64,000 nucleotides of DNA from Gordionus sp. m RMFG-2023 (Eukaryota; Nematomorpha; Gordioida; Chordodea; Parachordodidae), in assembly GCF_954871325.1 (NCBI RefSeq), contig NC_088775.1:30047561-30111560 (forward strand). Direction: 5' to 3'. A program made the translations under genes and the position numbers. The notes beneath the pieces are model-generated. The model made no database searches. It was not told the origin of the DNA and was given only the letters and a program-made list of their open reading frames with translations. Below are positions 24,611 to 35,676 of this stretch, piece by piece (position 1 is the first letter of the stretch; each line of letters begins with the position of its first letter).

Positions 24611-25311
24611 TTGACATAAATATTTATAAAAAAATTATTTAGAAAAATTTCCTCTTTTAATATACTTAAAATATAGATATATTTAGAAAAAAAATTATTT
24701 AGAAAAAGAAAAACCACCTCTTTTAATATTCTTAAAATATAGATATATTTAGAAAAAAATTATTTAGAAAAAGCCACCTCTAATAATAAACTTAAAATAT
24801 AGATATATTTATAAAAATAATATAAAAAAAACTATAGAAGATTTGACCTAAAAGATTATTTATTTATGATATAATTAAGAAAAGAATAAAATTTTATGAT
24901 AAAACAAAAGAATAAAATTTCATCAAAAAATCAGCAAAATATGTTTCAAAAATAAAAATATATTTTTTGCTTAAAATTTTTAGCCTAAAAATATTAATTT
25001 TTTTTTATTTAAAAAAAAATCAAATAAATAAATCCATTTTTATTATAATCAAAACATATTATTTGCATTAAATAAAATAAATTAATATTTTTGAGCTAGC
25101 CGACTAAGCGAGCCGACTCATGCGGCTTCTTGATCGGCTTGAGTCGGAGCCGTTTTTTACGACTCGAGTCGCAAGTCGTAAGAACTCAACTTTTTAACAA
25201 CACTATCCCTTTTCTCCATTGTTACAAAAATTGCAATTTTTATATTGTCAAAAAATATTTTCACATTTTTTTTTATAGCCACATGGATAAGCCAAAAATT
25301 TCATTTTTTAA

Positions 25312-26913
25312 CCCTTCACTACATAGGTGGAAAAAACTCCTGCGGTTACATAAATGGGGTCTATTTACCCCAAATTTTAAATTACTATATCTCAGAAAAT
25401 AATATAATTTAAGACCTAAAATTTTACACACTTGTTGTAAAAATATTAGAGATAATAAATACAAAATTTCTAGATTTCCATTTACTTCTAAATAAAGTTA
25501 TGGTATTTTTACTAAAGCTGCTCAAAAAAAATCTTTTTTTGGAACTTTCCTTAATCATTTGAGACCAAAAATAAACGAAAGGAAGCAAATTTGATTATAT
25601 ATTTTATTAATTCAATATTTTATAGTAATAATTAAATACATTTTATAATAAAACATTAGATATTAAAAAAAATATTTGATATTAAAGTTCATGCATCTTT
25701 TTTAAAAACATTCACGACATGTACATACATATGATCTTTGCATATAAATTTTGAACAAATAAATGAGGATTTCTTGTCCCTAACCCTTAGACAAGAGGAG
25801 CACCTTCCTTTTTGTTTGGTTGATATAGGTTTGAATTCTTCTATATTAAGCATATTCCCAATATTATCCCTTAGCAGTTTATTAACATGTGGGTTTTTGT
25901 ACTAATATTATAAACTTTGATCTATTTATCTCCTTTAAATTATTGGACTTATAAATTATTAAAGAATTTATGCAAGATATATTCAACAAATTATAAAAAA
26001 TTGCCATAGGCCATCTATTTGTTATTCTGGATATTGAATAATTTGAACATAGCTGATCCATAACATCAACACGAGCCTTGGTGAGATTGTAAAATGTGAT
26101 AATTTCTGGTTTTTTCAAATCCCCAGTTGATGTATCAATATTGTTATCATAGTGAAGGGTAGAAAACATCATGCTTATACTTCTTTGGTACATATGATAC
26201 TAATGTCATATTATCTTAGCAGGCAAATAAACTTGAACAAATATCTTTCTTTTTAAAATTATATGATATTGGAAACTGCTTTTTATTTTTTCTTAAAGTT
26301 CCTACTATTGTTAATGAATGGGAATTTAATAAATGTATAGCAAGTTCATAACTGGTAAACCAGTTATCTGTGGTGACATTCCTATTACTCTTAGAAATGG
26401 GCTGAATTAACCTTTCAACCACATCAAAAGGCTTATTTCTCAATTTATATGGTCCTTCAGGCTGATTGTCAGCATATAATTCTATTTTCAAAGTATAAAA
26501 TGTCACTAGAATAATTCAAATTAAAAATCATATGTTAAATTTATGATTTTTTACTCCACCGAAAAAAATAAATAATATAAAATTTTCAAATTTAAAGTCA
26601 TATATATCAATCAAAAAATAGATATAATTATATTTTTTTCAATTATATTTATTAACCTGACATACATAAATATAATTAGTAACAAAAAAAAAATTACGTC
26701 ATTACATAGGTGGGGTATATTTTACCCCAAGCTCAACAAATAGCATATGTCTCAAAAACTATCAAATCAATAATCATGAAATTTGGAAGTTGTATTCCTT
26801 GTTACAAAATATTAAACTACTGAAAAAACCAGGTCGGAATATCTTCTAGGTTTTGTATTACAATTATTATAAAAGTTGTGGGGTCGTATTTACCCCACCT
26901 TTGTAGTGAAGGG
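25312..26913 (-). mobile_element. piggyBac-type element at a TTAA site
   Basis: TTAA lies at 25308-25311 and again at 26914-26917. Between them the ends are CCCTTCACTACATAGGTGG and, inverted at the right, CCCTTCACTACAAAGGTGG. A second ACATAGGTGGGGT-like motif lies inside the right end near 26703. The unit is 1602 bp and carries only the C-terminal part of a transposase on the minus strand, so it is a deletion derivative. Confidence 0.93.
25689..26506 (-). pseudogene. piggyBac transposase, C-terminal part
   Basis: Read from 26506 down: IELYADNQPEGPYKLRNKPF, VTTDNWFTSYELAIHLL (catalytic Asp), SLTIVGTLRKNKKQFP, then after a break STLHYDNNIDTSTGDLKKPE, FYNLTKARVDVMDQL (the second conserved Asp region) and RWPMAIFYNLL. 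It ends with a cysteine-rich tail, CSSCLRVRDKK to CKDHMYVHVVN. An in-frame stop lies near 26215 and a frame change near 26190. The N-terminal 200-250 residues usual for the family are absent. Confidence 0.88.
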
Positions 26914-26917
26914 TTAA

Positions 26918-27650
26918 TATTTTTATTTTCATTATTTTTATATAAATTTTTATTAAAGCCAACAAGTACTGATGATAATAACTCCATTTATAACATGTTT
27001 TGAACCAACTCTAAAATGGTAAACCAATTTTAAAACGAAAACTATCATCGTCTCGATCTAGGTTAAAAATGATACCTCAATTTTGAAAAAATATACTCGC
27101 TATATGCTTAGCAAATTCTTTCCACTGTTAGAATGATTTCGCCGATTTAACAACACTACGGGCAAGAAATAGTTCAATTTTGACAAAATCATTTAATTGT
27201 TTAAATTAGATTTTGAAATAGGTAGGATGTTGTAATTTACTATGAAAGAAATAATAAATTGGGATATTTTTTATCAGGTTTTGGTGTCCTTTTGCCAATT
27301 AATTTTTTATGGATTAACTGAAATAAATCATTAGGGACATCTTGACAATAATTATTATGTAGACAATCCCCCTCTGAAATCTAATAACCTGCCAAATATT
27401 CAAATTAAATTAATGTGATGGTCTTCGACAATATATTGTAGAAGATTTTTCAAATGAACAATTTTAAAAATTCCTTAACTGTTTGTTATTTGCTACATTA
27501 CTGTGAAACATAATCATATCATATTTTTTAAATAATATATAAAAAAATCGTAGCCCTCCGCCAAATTTTGGCAATACACCACTATTGAATATATATTTAA
27601 TCTTAAACTAAAGGATCTCTCATTGTTAAACGGTCCTCCCTACCAAAACT
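26918..27650. other. AT-rich sequence with one hAT-like end
   Basis: Only GATTTAACAACACTA at about 27144-27158 stands out; it matches the right tip of the giant hAT (TTTTTAACAACACT). No partner end or coding sequence was found. Confidence 0.35.
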
Positions 27651-28189
27651 GGTGGGTAGTGTTGCGTAATCGGCTAAAAACTACGCCTAAGCCTAAAAAT
27701 TGGCTAAAATAAATTAGTAAAAAATTCTGCATCGATGCCTAGCATTAATTATTATTTATTTATTTTAGTAAAACAATTTATAATATTTATATTTAATATA
27801 AATATTTTATTATTATCAACAAATAAACATGATATGATTTTATTTATTTATATTGTTATATGGTGAAATGAAAATAAATTTATTTATTTTATATTTTTTT
27901 AATAAAAAAAATAATATGCTGCTATTGTAAAAATGTAATATTCTTATTAATAAAATTTATTAGTGATTTTCACAATCTTCTTTGTAAATACATCTTTTAT
28001 TGAGGAATTATATTGTAAATTTTATTAGATAAAAAAACAATATTTTAGGTGAAATCTTTTATAATATTTTTTTTATCAATTTTGTATTTTTTTTATTAAA
28101 TAAGGTGTTTTTTTTAAATAATTTTTTAAAAATATTTATATTAAACTTTTTTGATGTTATTTTATATGATCTTTTTAAGGATAATATTT

Positions 28190-29530
28190 TAATGTGACAA
28201 TTGTCATAATCGTTATTTTTAAAGTTTTTTGAATTTTTGTGACGAAAATAGATTGAAATAAGTATTGATAACATGTTTAAATAAAAATTTAGTGAAGATG
28301 TACCATGGAAAAGTGACAATTGTCATAATCGTTATTTTCAAAGTTTTTTGACGAAAATATGTTAAAATAAGTATTGATAACATGTTTAAATAAAATTTAG
28401 CGAAGATGTACCATAGATAAGTGACAATTGTCATAATCGTATATTTTAAAGTTCTTTGACGTAAATAGGCTAAAATAAGTATTGATAACATGCTTAAATA
28501 AAATTTAGTGAAGGTGTACCATAGATAAGTGACAATTGTCATAATTGTAGTTTTTAAAGTTTTTGAATTTTTTTTACCTAAATAGGCTAAAATAAGTATT
28601 GATAACATGTTAAAATTTAGTGATGTACCATAGAAAAGTGACAATTATCATAATCGTAGTTTTTAAAGTTTTTTGAATTTTTTTGACGAAAATATGTTAA
28701 AATAAGTATTGATAACATGTTTAAGTAAAATTTAGTGAAGATGTACCATAGATAAGTGACAATTGTCATAATCGTAGTTTTTTGAATTTTTTTGACGTAA
28801 TTAGGCTAAAATAAGTATTGATAACATGTTTAAATAAAATTTAGTGAAGATGTACCGTAGAAAAGTGACAATTATCATAATTGTAGTTTTTAAAGTTTTT
28901 TGAATTTTTTGACGAAAATATGTTAAAATAAGTATTGATGACATTTTAAATAAAATTTAGTGAAGATGTACGATAGATAAGTGACAATTGTCATAATCGT
29001 AGTTTTTAAAGTTTTTTGAATTTATTTGACGTATGACGTTATTAGGCTAAAATAAAAATTGATAAAATGTTTAAATAATATTGAGTGAAGATGTACCGTA
29101 GAAAAGTGACAATTGTCTTAATCGTTATTTTTAATGTTTTTTGAATTTTATTGACGAAAATATTTTAAAATAAGTATTGATAACATGTTTAAATAAAATT
29201 TAGTGAAGATGTACCGTAGAAAAGTGACAATTATCATAATCGTAGTTTTTAAAGTTTTTTTAATTTGTTTGACGAAAATATGTTAAAATAAGTATTGATA
29301 ACATGTTTAAATAAAATTTAGTGAAGATGTACCATACATTAGTGACAATTGTCATAATCGTAGTTTTTAAAGTTTTTTAAATTTTTTTAATTAGGCTAAA
29401 ATAAGTATTGATAACATGTTTAAATAAAATTTAGTGAAGATGTACCGTAGAAAAGTGACAATTGCCATAATCGTTATTTTTAATGTTTTTTGAATTTTAT
29501 TGACGAAAATATTTTAAAATAAGTTGTGTT
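28190..29530 (+). repeat. Palindrome array, about 12 units
   Basis: Units of about 110-120 bp with centres AGTGACAATTGTCATAATCG near 28196, 28315, 28422, 28531, 28642, 28757, 28868, 28982, 29108, 29228, 29343 and 29459. The flanks ATGTTTAAATAAAATTTAGT and GAAGATGTACC are well conserved. Spurious reading frames arise in this array and are not genes. Confidence 0.9.
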
Positions 29531-29538
29531 AACATGTT

Positions 29539-29972
29539 TGTTATGTTCTATCCCCCCTTATTTCTTTTTTTTGTTTCTTTTGTTTTCCCATCTTCCTTTA
29601 TTTTGTTATGAAATTAATATATTATACCTTATTTTTATATTGCATTTGAAACTGGTTCTTACCAGTTTCATGAATGATTATATCGCGATTAAATAACAAC
29701 TTTTTTTTTCCCTTTTGTTTTAAAAATTATAAAGGTGGAAAACAAAACACTATTGATTCATTAATTATTTTTCGTGCTTTTAAATTAAAGTTTTTTTTTG
29801 TTGTAATTTCACTTATTCGAATAAACTTTGAAATTTACGTTGTCCAAGTGATTCCATGACTAAATCGATAAAACCCGGCCCCCTGGATCCAGTCATTGAC
29901 CATCCCGGACCCCCGATCACGGACTGTATTATTCCCATTCAGACTGGGGGACCCATCGGTCCAAACTCAACA
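29539..29972. mobile_element. Solo LTR in the palindrome array
   Basis: It starts TGTTATGTTC and ends CTCAACA, with an exact 5-bp target duplication ATGTT at 29534-29538 and 29973-29977. The 434-bp unit has no reading frame of its own. It splits one array unit, so its boundaries are sharp. TG...CA ends and a 5-bp duplication fit an LTR retrotransposon; the subfamily is unknown. The intact duplication suggests a fairly recent insertion. A possible older relative lies at 5440-5960. Confidence 0.85.
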
Positions 29973-30299
29973 ATGTTTAAATAAAAATTTAGTGAAGATG
30001 TACTCTAGATAAGCGACAATTGTCATAATCGTTATTTTTAAGTTTTTTGAAACAAATGGGTTAAAATTAGTGCTATAATTAATTTTATTGATAAATAATC
30101 AATTATTAACTCGACATTTTTTTTCTATTTTTTATATAATTTGATGTAAATATTAATAAATTTTTTTATTAAATATTTTTAAAGGTGATTTTTATTCATA
30201 TTAAGTGTTGTTTTTGAATTTTAAATGTGGTTTTGTAAATAATTAATTTATGAGATAGCAGATGAGATGTTATTTGCATGACCCTTATTTTTAAAATAT

Positions 30300-30405
30300 A
30301 TAAAATTTTCCCGGCTCCTTTTTTTAAAAAAAAATTAGGCCTGGCCAGGATTTTTAGTCCGTACTTTATATATTTAGGGCCGGCCCGTCCTGGATTTTTT
30401 TAATG
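30300..30405. repeat. Degraded GGCCCG-rich MITE piece
   Basis: CCCGGCTCC, GGCCTGGCCAGG and GGGCCGGCCCGTCC words separated by poly-A/T match the family of 7586-7998. No ends are visible. Confidence 0.5.
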
Positions 30406-30411
30406 TTGTTT

Positions 30412-30830
30412 TATGTTAAATATCAATACTTATTTTAGCCTATTTACGTCAAAAAAATTCAAAAAACTTTAAAAATAACGATTATGACAATCGTCACTTT
30501 TCTACGGTACATCTTCACTAAATTTTATTTAAACATGTTATCAATACTTATTTTAGCCTATTTACGTCAAAAAAATTCAAATAACTTTAAAAACTACGAT
30601 TATGACAATTGTCACTTATCTATGGTACATCTTCAATAAATTTTATTTAAACATGTTATCAATACTTATTTTCGTCAAAAAAATTAAAACTTTAAACATG
30701 TTATCAATACTTATTTAAACATATTTTCGTCAAAAAAATTAAAAAAACTTTAACGATTATGACAATTGTCACTTTTCATTGGTGCATCTTCACTAAATTT
30801 ATATTTACACATGTTATTAATACTTAATAC
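30412..30830 (-). repeat. Inverted palindrome array of the second element
   Basis: About three units in the opposite orientation to 28190-29530 (centres near 30488, 30605 and 30757), with ACATGTTATCAATACTTATT between them. Confidence 0.8.
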
Positions 30831-30989
30831 ATAAATTTAAATTAGAGTAAAACAGGAAATAATTTAAGAAATGAATTAAACTTCAACATACAATGTGTTA
30901 GAAAAGAGCGCCCAAATAAATTATAAAAAAAATGTAATACTTTGATTTATAAATTAAAAAAAATTTTTAAATAAATATCGCGACCGGCG

Positions 30990-31260
30990 AAATTTCGAGA
31001 TTTCATTAAAGGAAAGCCTCGAGGAATTCGAAGTCTTTCTCTGTGAAATGGAAAAGGGTAGAGAATGGCCAAGGTAGATTGGCACCTCGATTTAAGGTAT
31101 GTAGGCAACGAAATTAAATAAAGGGTTAGATTAAGGAGAGGTTTTCAAGGATCTATAGCCTGTAGAAAGAGGGAGTTAGAGTGTTAGGAAGGTTTACTTA
31201 TTATGGCATAGTAGACATGAGGATATGAACGCGCTATTTGAAAGTAATGAAGGTACAATA
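30990..31260. repeat. Dispersed repeat shared with 10790-11040
   Basis: See the partner: CTCGATTTAAGGTATG at 31090 and GGTTTACTTATTATGG at 31191, followed by GGATATGAACGCG, are in the same order. It lies between the second and third foldback elements. Function and class are unknown. Confidence 0.5.
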
Positions 31261-31271
31261 CTAATCCCACC

Positions 31272-32950
31272 AGTAGTGTTGCGTAATCGGCTAATTTTAG
31301 CCGACTATAAAACGGCTTAGCCGAGATTTCATGTGAATAAATCGGCCAAACCTAATTAGGCTAAGCCTAAAAATTTGCTAAAATAAAATAGTCAAAAATT
31401 CTACATCGATGCCTAGCATTAATTATTATTTATTTATTTTAGTAAAACAATTTATTTTATTTATATTTAATGTAAATATTTTATTATTATCAACAAATAA
31501 ACAAACATGATATGATTTAATATTTTTTATTTATATTGTTATATTTTGAAATGAAAATAAATTTATTTATTTGATGTTTTTTTAATAAAAAAAATAATAC
31601 GCATTGTAAAAATGTAATATTCTTTTTTAATATAATTTATTAGTGATTTTCACAATCTTCTTTGTAAATACATCTTTTATTGAAGAATTATATTGTAAAT
31701 TTTATTAGATAAATAAACAATCTTTTAGGTGAAATCTTTTATAATTTTTTTAAAATTATCTATTTTTTATTAAATGAGGTGGATTTTATGAAACTTTTTT
31801 GATGATTTTATATGATCTTTTTAAGGATAATATTTTAATGTGACAATTGTCATAATCGTTATTTTATAATTTTTTTGAAGATATGTTAAAATAAGTATTG
31901 ATAACGTGTTTAAATAAAAAATCCAGTAATGGAAAAAATTCTTTCGCTGGATGTGCTAGCAGGTATACAAAGAACCTTCTTAGCTAAATTAGCAAGCCTA
32001 GGAATTTTCCGTCGCTTTTTCTTCCAAAAGGTTGAGATCCTCTTCTGGGATATTATGTTGGTTGAGCAAAATATCACATTCTTATTCTAGATTACTAATA
32101 TTGTTATAATCGTTGCCTGGAAGGTAAGGTTTACGGGCTATTTTAGCTGTATAAGAACTGGATGCTTGCCCATTATCTTCAACTTGAATCTCATTCTATG
32201 CATTTCTATCATGTTCTAAAAGTTTTAAATGTCTAATTAAAAATTCCAATGAGGTCGTAAAATTCGAATTAAAATATTCTGAAACAATTTTAAGATTTTG
32301 AAATCTGGGATCAATTAGAGTCCCTAAATCTAATGTTTAAAATATAATTTTATTAATAAAATTATTAAATAACTTGAAGTTCAGTGATGGGAAACCTATG
32401 GTCAAGCTTTTTTCTCATATTTTCTTTAAGCAAATATTATCTAAGCAATCAGATCTATTACTTTAGGGTTTCTATTTCACTGCAAAATAATAATCCTAAG
32501 TTAATTGTCGATCTTTTGTGGGAGAAAAAAAATTCCACCATCTGTGGGATTTAATACTGCTTAAAGCTCATCAATCATATCCCATTCATTATTAAAGAGT
32601 TTTAAAGATTGTTTTCCTATTTTATTTAGAACATTATTTATAGGAATTTTGTTTAGCGAGCACTTTCTAGCATAATGTGCCAGCGGGTAGAGCAATTTAA
32701 TTTTAAAGTTTTTGTATTTTGGTGCAATACCATTTCTATTATCCGATTCATCAGACATATCAAAATGATCATCAAAATATGGATCATAATCATCAATATC
32801 AAATATATGACCTGTCGCATAAATTGACTGCAGACATCGATGCTCATCCTCAATTTCACATTCCAAATCAGCTACTCGATATCTGAGGGCTGAAATAATT
32901 TCTCTAATTTTTTTTAATGAGAATATCAATAAAATGGATTATGTTTATCC
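31272..32950 (-). mobile_element. Third foldback/hAT relative, left end with transposase remnant
   Basis: The tip AGTGTTGCGTAATCGGC is nearly identical to 27655 and the AT-rich arm (31300-31830) follows it closely. Only one palindrome unit is present (GTGACAATTGTCATAATCG near 31840). The C-terminus of a minus-strand hAT transposase follows directly. The right half is missing. The order arm, array, transposase C-terminus equals that of the left side of the 11641-25204 element. Confidence 0.7.
31930..32929 (-). pseudogene. hAT transposase remnant of the third element
   Basis: The lower end encodes NLAKKVLCIPASTSSERIFS at about 31930-31990, the conserved C-terminal dimerisation motif of hAT transposases. 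Upstream on the same strand is an open part (32929-32561) with IREIISALRYRVADLECEI, HFDMSDESDN and KLLYPLAHYARKCSLNK, probably the variable middle. Several stops lie in the intervening 32000-32560. No BED finger or catalytic core was found. It differs from the transposase at 13693-16303. Confidence 0.65.
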
Positions 32951-33279
32951 GAATCTTCCTCATCTTTTTCAATCAAACATTATAGTGCTTTTTTTTATTT
33001 TCTTTCAAAATAAGATTTCCAATTTACCTCAAAGTCCATAAAAAAATTAATATGTATTGTTTGTGGGAAATACGATGTATGAATATATGTAAATGATATA
33101 CACTATTCTATTATATATAGCAATAGAATACAATTCTTATGTTAATTTTATTAATGTTAATATTCAAATTTAAATATAAATAATTAAATATCTAATATAT
33201 ATAATCTCCATAATCAAAACACGATCGTTTTCGTATCTCCCTAATAAAATTTAAGGAGACTATATAATGTAATGTTAAT

Positions 33280-33360
33280 TTTTTTTGCTATCTACGAGAG
33301 TCGAACCACAAACCTCCCGTTTCAAAGGTCTATGCTTTAGGCATGCACCAACTTGAATAT
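33280..33360 (-). repeat. tRNA-like SINE head
   Basis: On the minus strand AGTTGGTGCATGCCTAAAGC could serve as an A box and GTGGTTCGACTCTCG as a B box about 35 bp later. The loop between them (ACCTTTGAAACGG) resembles an anticodon arm. The acceptor ends do not pair, so a functional tRNA is unlikely; a tRNA-derived SINE or dead tRNA copy is the better reading. Confidence 0.5.
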
Positions 33361-33649
33361 AATTAAATTTAAAATATTAATTAATAGCTGATATTTTTAA
33401 AATTTTGCCGTTTATTACCATAACTAGCTGACGGTGTTGAAGTTAATTATTTAATTTGTGTGTATGGTACTAAATATATTTTATTAATAAATTTTATAAA
33501 ATATTAAAATTTAGGAGAAAAAGAGGTAAAATTGTTGCAATACAGTGAGCATAAAAGTATTAGAAATATCAAAATTTAAATATGTCATGGAAATCATATT
33601 GGATAAAATTTAAAATAGAGATGCTTGAAGATTTTTGAATTTTAAATGT

Positions 33650-34320
33650 TAGACATTTGGCCTGAAATTTTTTTTTGCAGACATAGCTAGGCCTGATCAA
33701 AAAACCAAGGCTCATGCAACTTTCATATTCTGATTGTATTTTTAAATGAATTATGACTTACATATTTTATTTCAGTTCTTAACTACCAAAATTATTATGG
33801 TCTTTGGCGGTCTTGAGAAAGTTTTTTCAACATGATTATGAGCATGAATCTGTTGGGAATTTTTTTATATTAGATATTAATTATAATATTTATATGGGTC
33901 TCAGATAAAAGCTAATTTAAATATATTTTTACTCAAAAAATAGTATTCACTATTAGTCCTAATGAGTTGGTCTTGGTCTGATCTGAAGTAGGATTGAGCG
34001 GGATTAAAAAGAATAAAAAATGAATATGGTTTTTAGAGATTTACCTATCTCCAGGCTTGAGAAAAAAAATTCAAAATTATAACGCGTTGGCGTTGGCCAG
34101 GTTTGAGAAAAAATTTTAAAATTATTATGGGTGGGGCTGGGCTTGGAAAATATTTCTATGAATTATATTGGACTGAGCTTAGGGAAAATTTTTCAAAATT
34201 ATTATCAGCTTGGACGCTTGGGAATTCTATTATCAAATATGGATCAGACATTGACCTAAAACATTTTTTGCAGGCCTGGGGACCTGGCCTGAAGGGGGGG
34301 GGGTTATAAAAAATAAAAAG
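33650..34320 (+). repeat. Degraded GGCTTGG / GGCCTGG tandem repeat
   Basis: Four to six loosely repeated blocks of 50-65 bp carry a G-rich word (GGGCTGGGCTTGGAAAA or similar) followed by AAATTTTTCAAAATTATTAT. The style matches the GGCCCG-rich MITE group but is more diverged, and ends were not found. The overlapping open frame at 34103-34309 is repeat-derived. Confidence 0.45.
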
Positions 34321-34439
34321 ATATTATTTTCAAATAACAGGTAACAACTATCATAAAAGTAGGGAGAAAAACTAACTAATTACCTCTCAACCCCGTCATT
34401 CTTGACGGGTTATAGTTTAAATATAATTAAACAGCATTT

Positions 34440-34560
34440 TAAAAATTATACGCGCCGCGCCGCCGTTATAAAAACATTGGTAGCAAGCCGGCTCGCGCCG
34501 ATGATCACAATAGGCGGCTGTTCCGGCGTGAGCCGGCGGCGCACAGGTCTAAGCCTGAGA
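34440..34560. repeat. GC-rich inverted-repeat fragment ending CGCACAGGTCTA
   Basis: The stretch CGCGCCGCGCCGCC to CCGGCGGCGCACAGGTCTA is GC-rich in an AT-rich setting and contains inverted GCCGGC words. Its end equals that of the element at 15493-15676. Its other end is unclear. Confidence 0.5.
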
Positions 34561-34596
34561 CATATCAAGTACAATGACACCATTAGAACTTGAACT

Positions 34597-34848
34597 CTAC
34601 CGGTATCTTTCAACCCTTGACATACTGAACTTCACAGTTCTGATAGCAAGCGTTCTTATTTTACCAATCTTGGAAGAAAGATAAATGTATTTATAACTTG
34701 AAATTTTTCCTGCTTTGATTTTCTTGAGCTTTCCGCTGTAAATTGCAATGCTCTCGTGGATACTGAGATGTTAAAATCGCCAATATTCGCTAGCATTATC
34801 TTCTAGCTTCATATTCCTACTTGCGACGACATTATCGTCGTTTGTCTC
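34597..34848 (-). CDS. Unidentified coding-like stretch, minus strand
   Basis: One minus-strand frame is open from 34848 down to the TAG at 34597-34599 with a single TAA at 34771-34773. It has varied codons unlike the surrounding AT-rich sequence. The upper part reads NVVASRNMKLEDNASEYWRF. The lower part reads SIHESIAIYSGKLKKIK and later KIGKIRTLAIRTVKFSMSRV. A splice acceptor (TTAACATCTCAG) directly above the lower part could make it a terminal exon and place the TAA in an intron. I do not recognise a family. It may be a host exon or a transposon fragment. Confidence 0.35.
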
Positions 34849-34895
34849 TTACGCCCTAACTTTTTTTTAAAGAGTTAAGGCAACAGATCACCACT

Positions 34896-35009
34896 ATGAC
34901 CGATTCCAACGAGGAATATTATTTCCGGCAGAGGTTGGCTTTAAATATCGTAACTTCATATACTCGATCAATGAGTATCCCTAAATGGATAATAAGCTTA
35001 TCTAATTGA
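34896..35009 (+). CDS. Short unidentified ORF MTDSNEEYYF, possible first exon
   Basis: ATG at 34896 opens a 37-residue frame (MTDSNEEYYFRQRLALNIVT) ending in TGA at 35007-35009. Codon use is mixed and base composition more balanced than the surroundings. Possible donors lie at GTTGGC (34934) and GTAACT (34950), so it could be a first exon, perhaps of the frame at 35526. The opposite strand is also partly open here, so the real coding strand is uncertain. Confidence 0.25.
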   Translation: MTDSNEEYYFRQRLALNIVTSYTRSMSIPKWIISLSN

Positions 35010-35525
35010 TAACCGGATGCTTATTAAGAATTTTCCGTAGTATTTGCTAAATTTTTTAGTTATTCATAAAATATTTATACTTTAAAAAAGATAATATGCG
35101 GACTTGTTTCCTTATAAATGTTTCATTTAAAAATATATTACATGTAAAAATTTATTTATGCTGATTTTTCAAGTTTTTCCTTAAAAATTGAATCGGCGTT
35201 GTGCTCTAATTTTACTATAATATAATTTTACATTTGCTAATAAATAAGTAATGTATTCTATAAATTATTAAATAAAAATCTGAATAAATTAATTTGGTAG
35301 CGTCTAGAAATATCGGTTATAATTAACAGAAATATTGCGTATCACTTATATATTGCATTATTTTTGAATTGAGTTGATGTTGAGGATATTAGTATTTGAA
35401 AAAAGTAAAGAAATAGAATGTAAAGACCGGGGTGGAAATATGCAACCTCATTACTTCTTATATAAGCAGTAAAATTTCATTATATTCTTTTCCTAACCAT
35501 TTGTTTTACCTCAAAATATATAAAG

Positions 35526-35676
35526 ATCTAGAAACAATCTCGTAAAACCTGATGATACGGAACACAAGAATTTGGATAACGTATTGGTTTTAAATGGTTT
35601 TCACAAAGGCAACGATGAGCAAGATTCCCTTAGGGACCAGGAGTGGAACCAATTACAGGATCACCATAAATTTTAA
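35526..35676 (+). CDS. Candidate terminal exon of an unknown gene
   Basis: After a pyrimidine-rich tract and AAATATATAAAG, an open frame of 49 codons ends in TAA at 35674-35676. It reads SRNNLVKPDDTEHKNLDNVL, then LNGFHKGNDEQDSLRDQEW and QLQDHHKF. The product is hydrophilic and charged with varied codons, unlike chance frames in this window. No domain is recognisable. A terminal exon is the simplest reading. Confidence 0.35.

Larger units (their letters stand above)
11641..25204 (-). mobile_element. Giant composite hAT element with long array-bearing inverted arms
   Basis: The left end is GTGTTGTTAAACGGC and the right end is TTTTTAACAACACT. Flanks are ATCCCTTA (11633-11640) and ATCCCTTT (25205-25212), a near-perfect 8-bp target duplication. 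Arms 11641-13475 and 23040-25204 are inverted copies, in order: a GGCTCGAGTCG-rich tip, AT-rich spacer, a palindrome array, and an inner block with AAACAGTCGGAATTTACG (left) mirrored on the right. A minus-strand hAT transposase lies between. A 5.5-kb DDE element, a second hAT and smaller MITEs are nested in its introns; without the 16681-22214 insertion the unit would be about 8.0 kb. The 13.6-kb span makes it unusual for hAT. Unitary origin is inferred from ends, flanks and mirrored arms. Confidence 0.8.
27655..30840. mobile_element. Second foldback array element, partly decayed
   Basis: The left tip is AGTGTTGCGTAATCGGC, like the tip at 31272. It is followed by the AT-rich block shared with the other copies, a forward palindrome array (28190-29530, continuing 29978-30040) and an inverted array (30412-30830). 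No right tip was recognised. A solo LTR interrupts the forward array and a GGCCCG-rich remnant lies at 30300-30405. No transposase is present, so this is a non-autonomous relative of the 11641-25204 element. Confidence 0.7.

Noticed and set aside
28059-28644. Overlapping minus-strand ORFs of 86 and 141 residues
   Set aside because: They run through the palindrome array and repeat every unit; satellite-derived, not genes.
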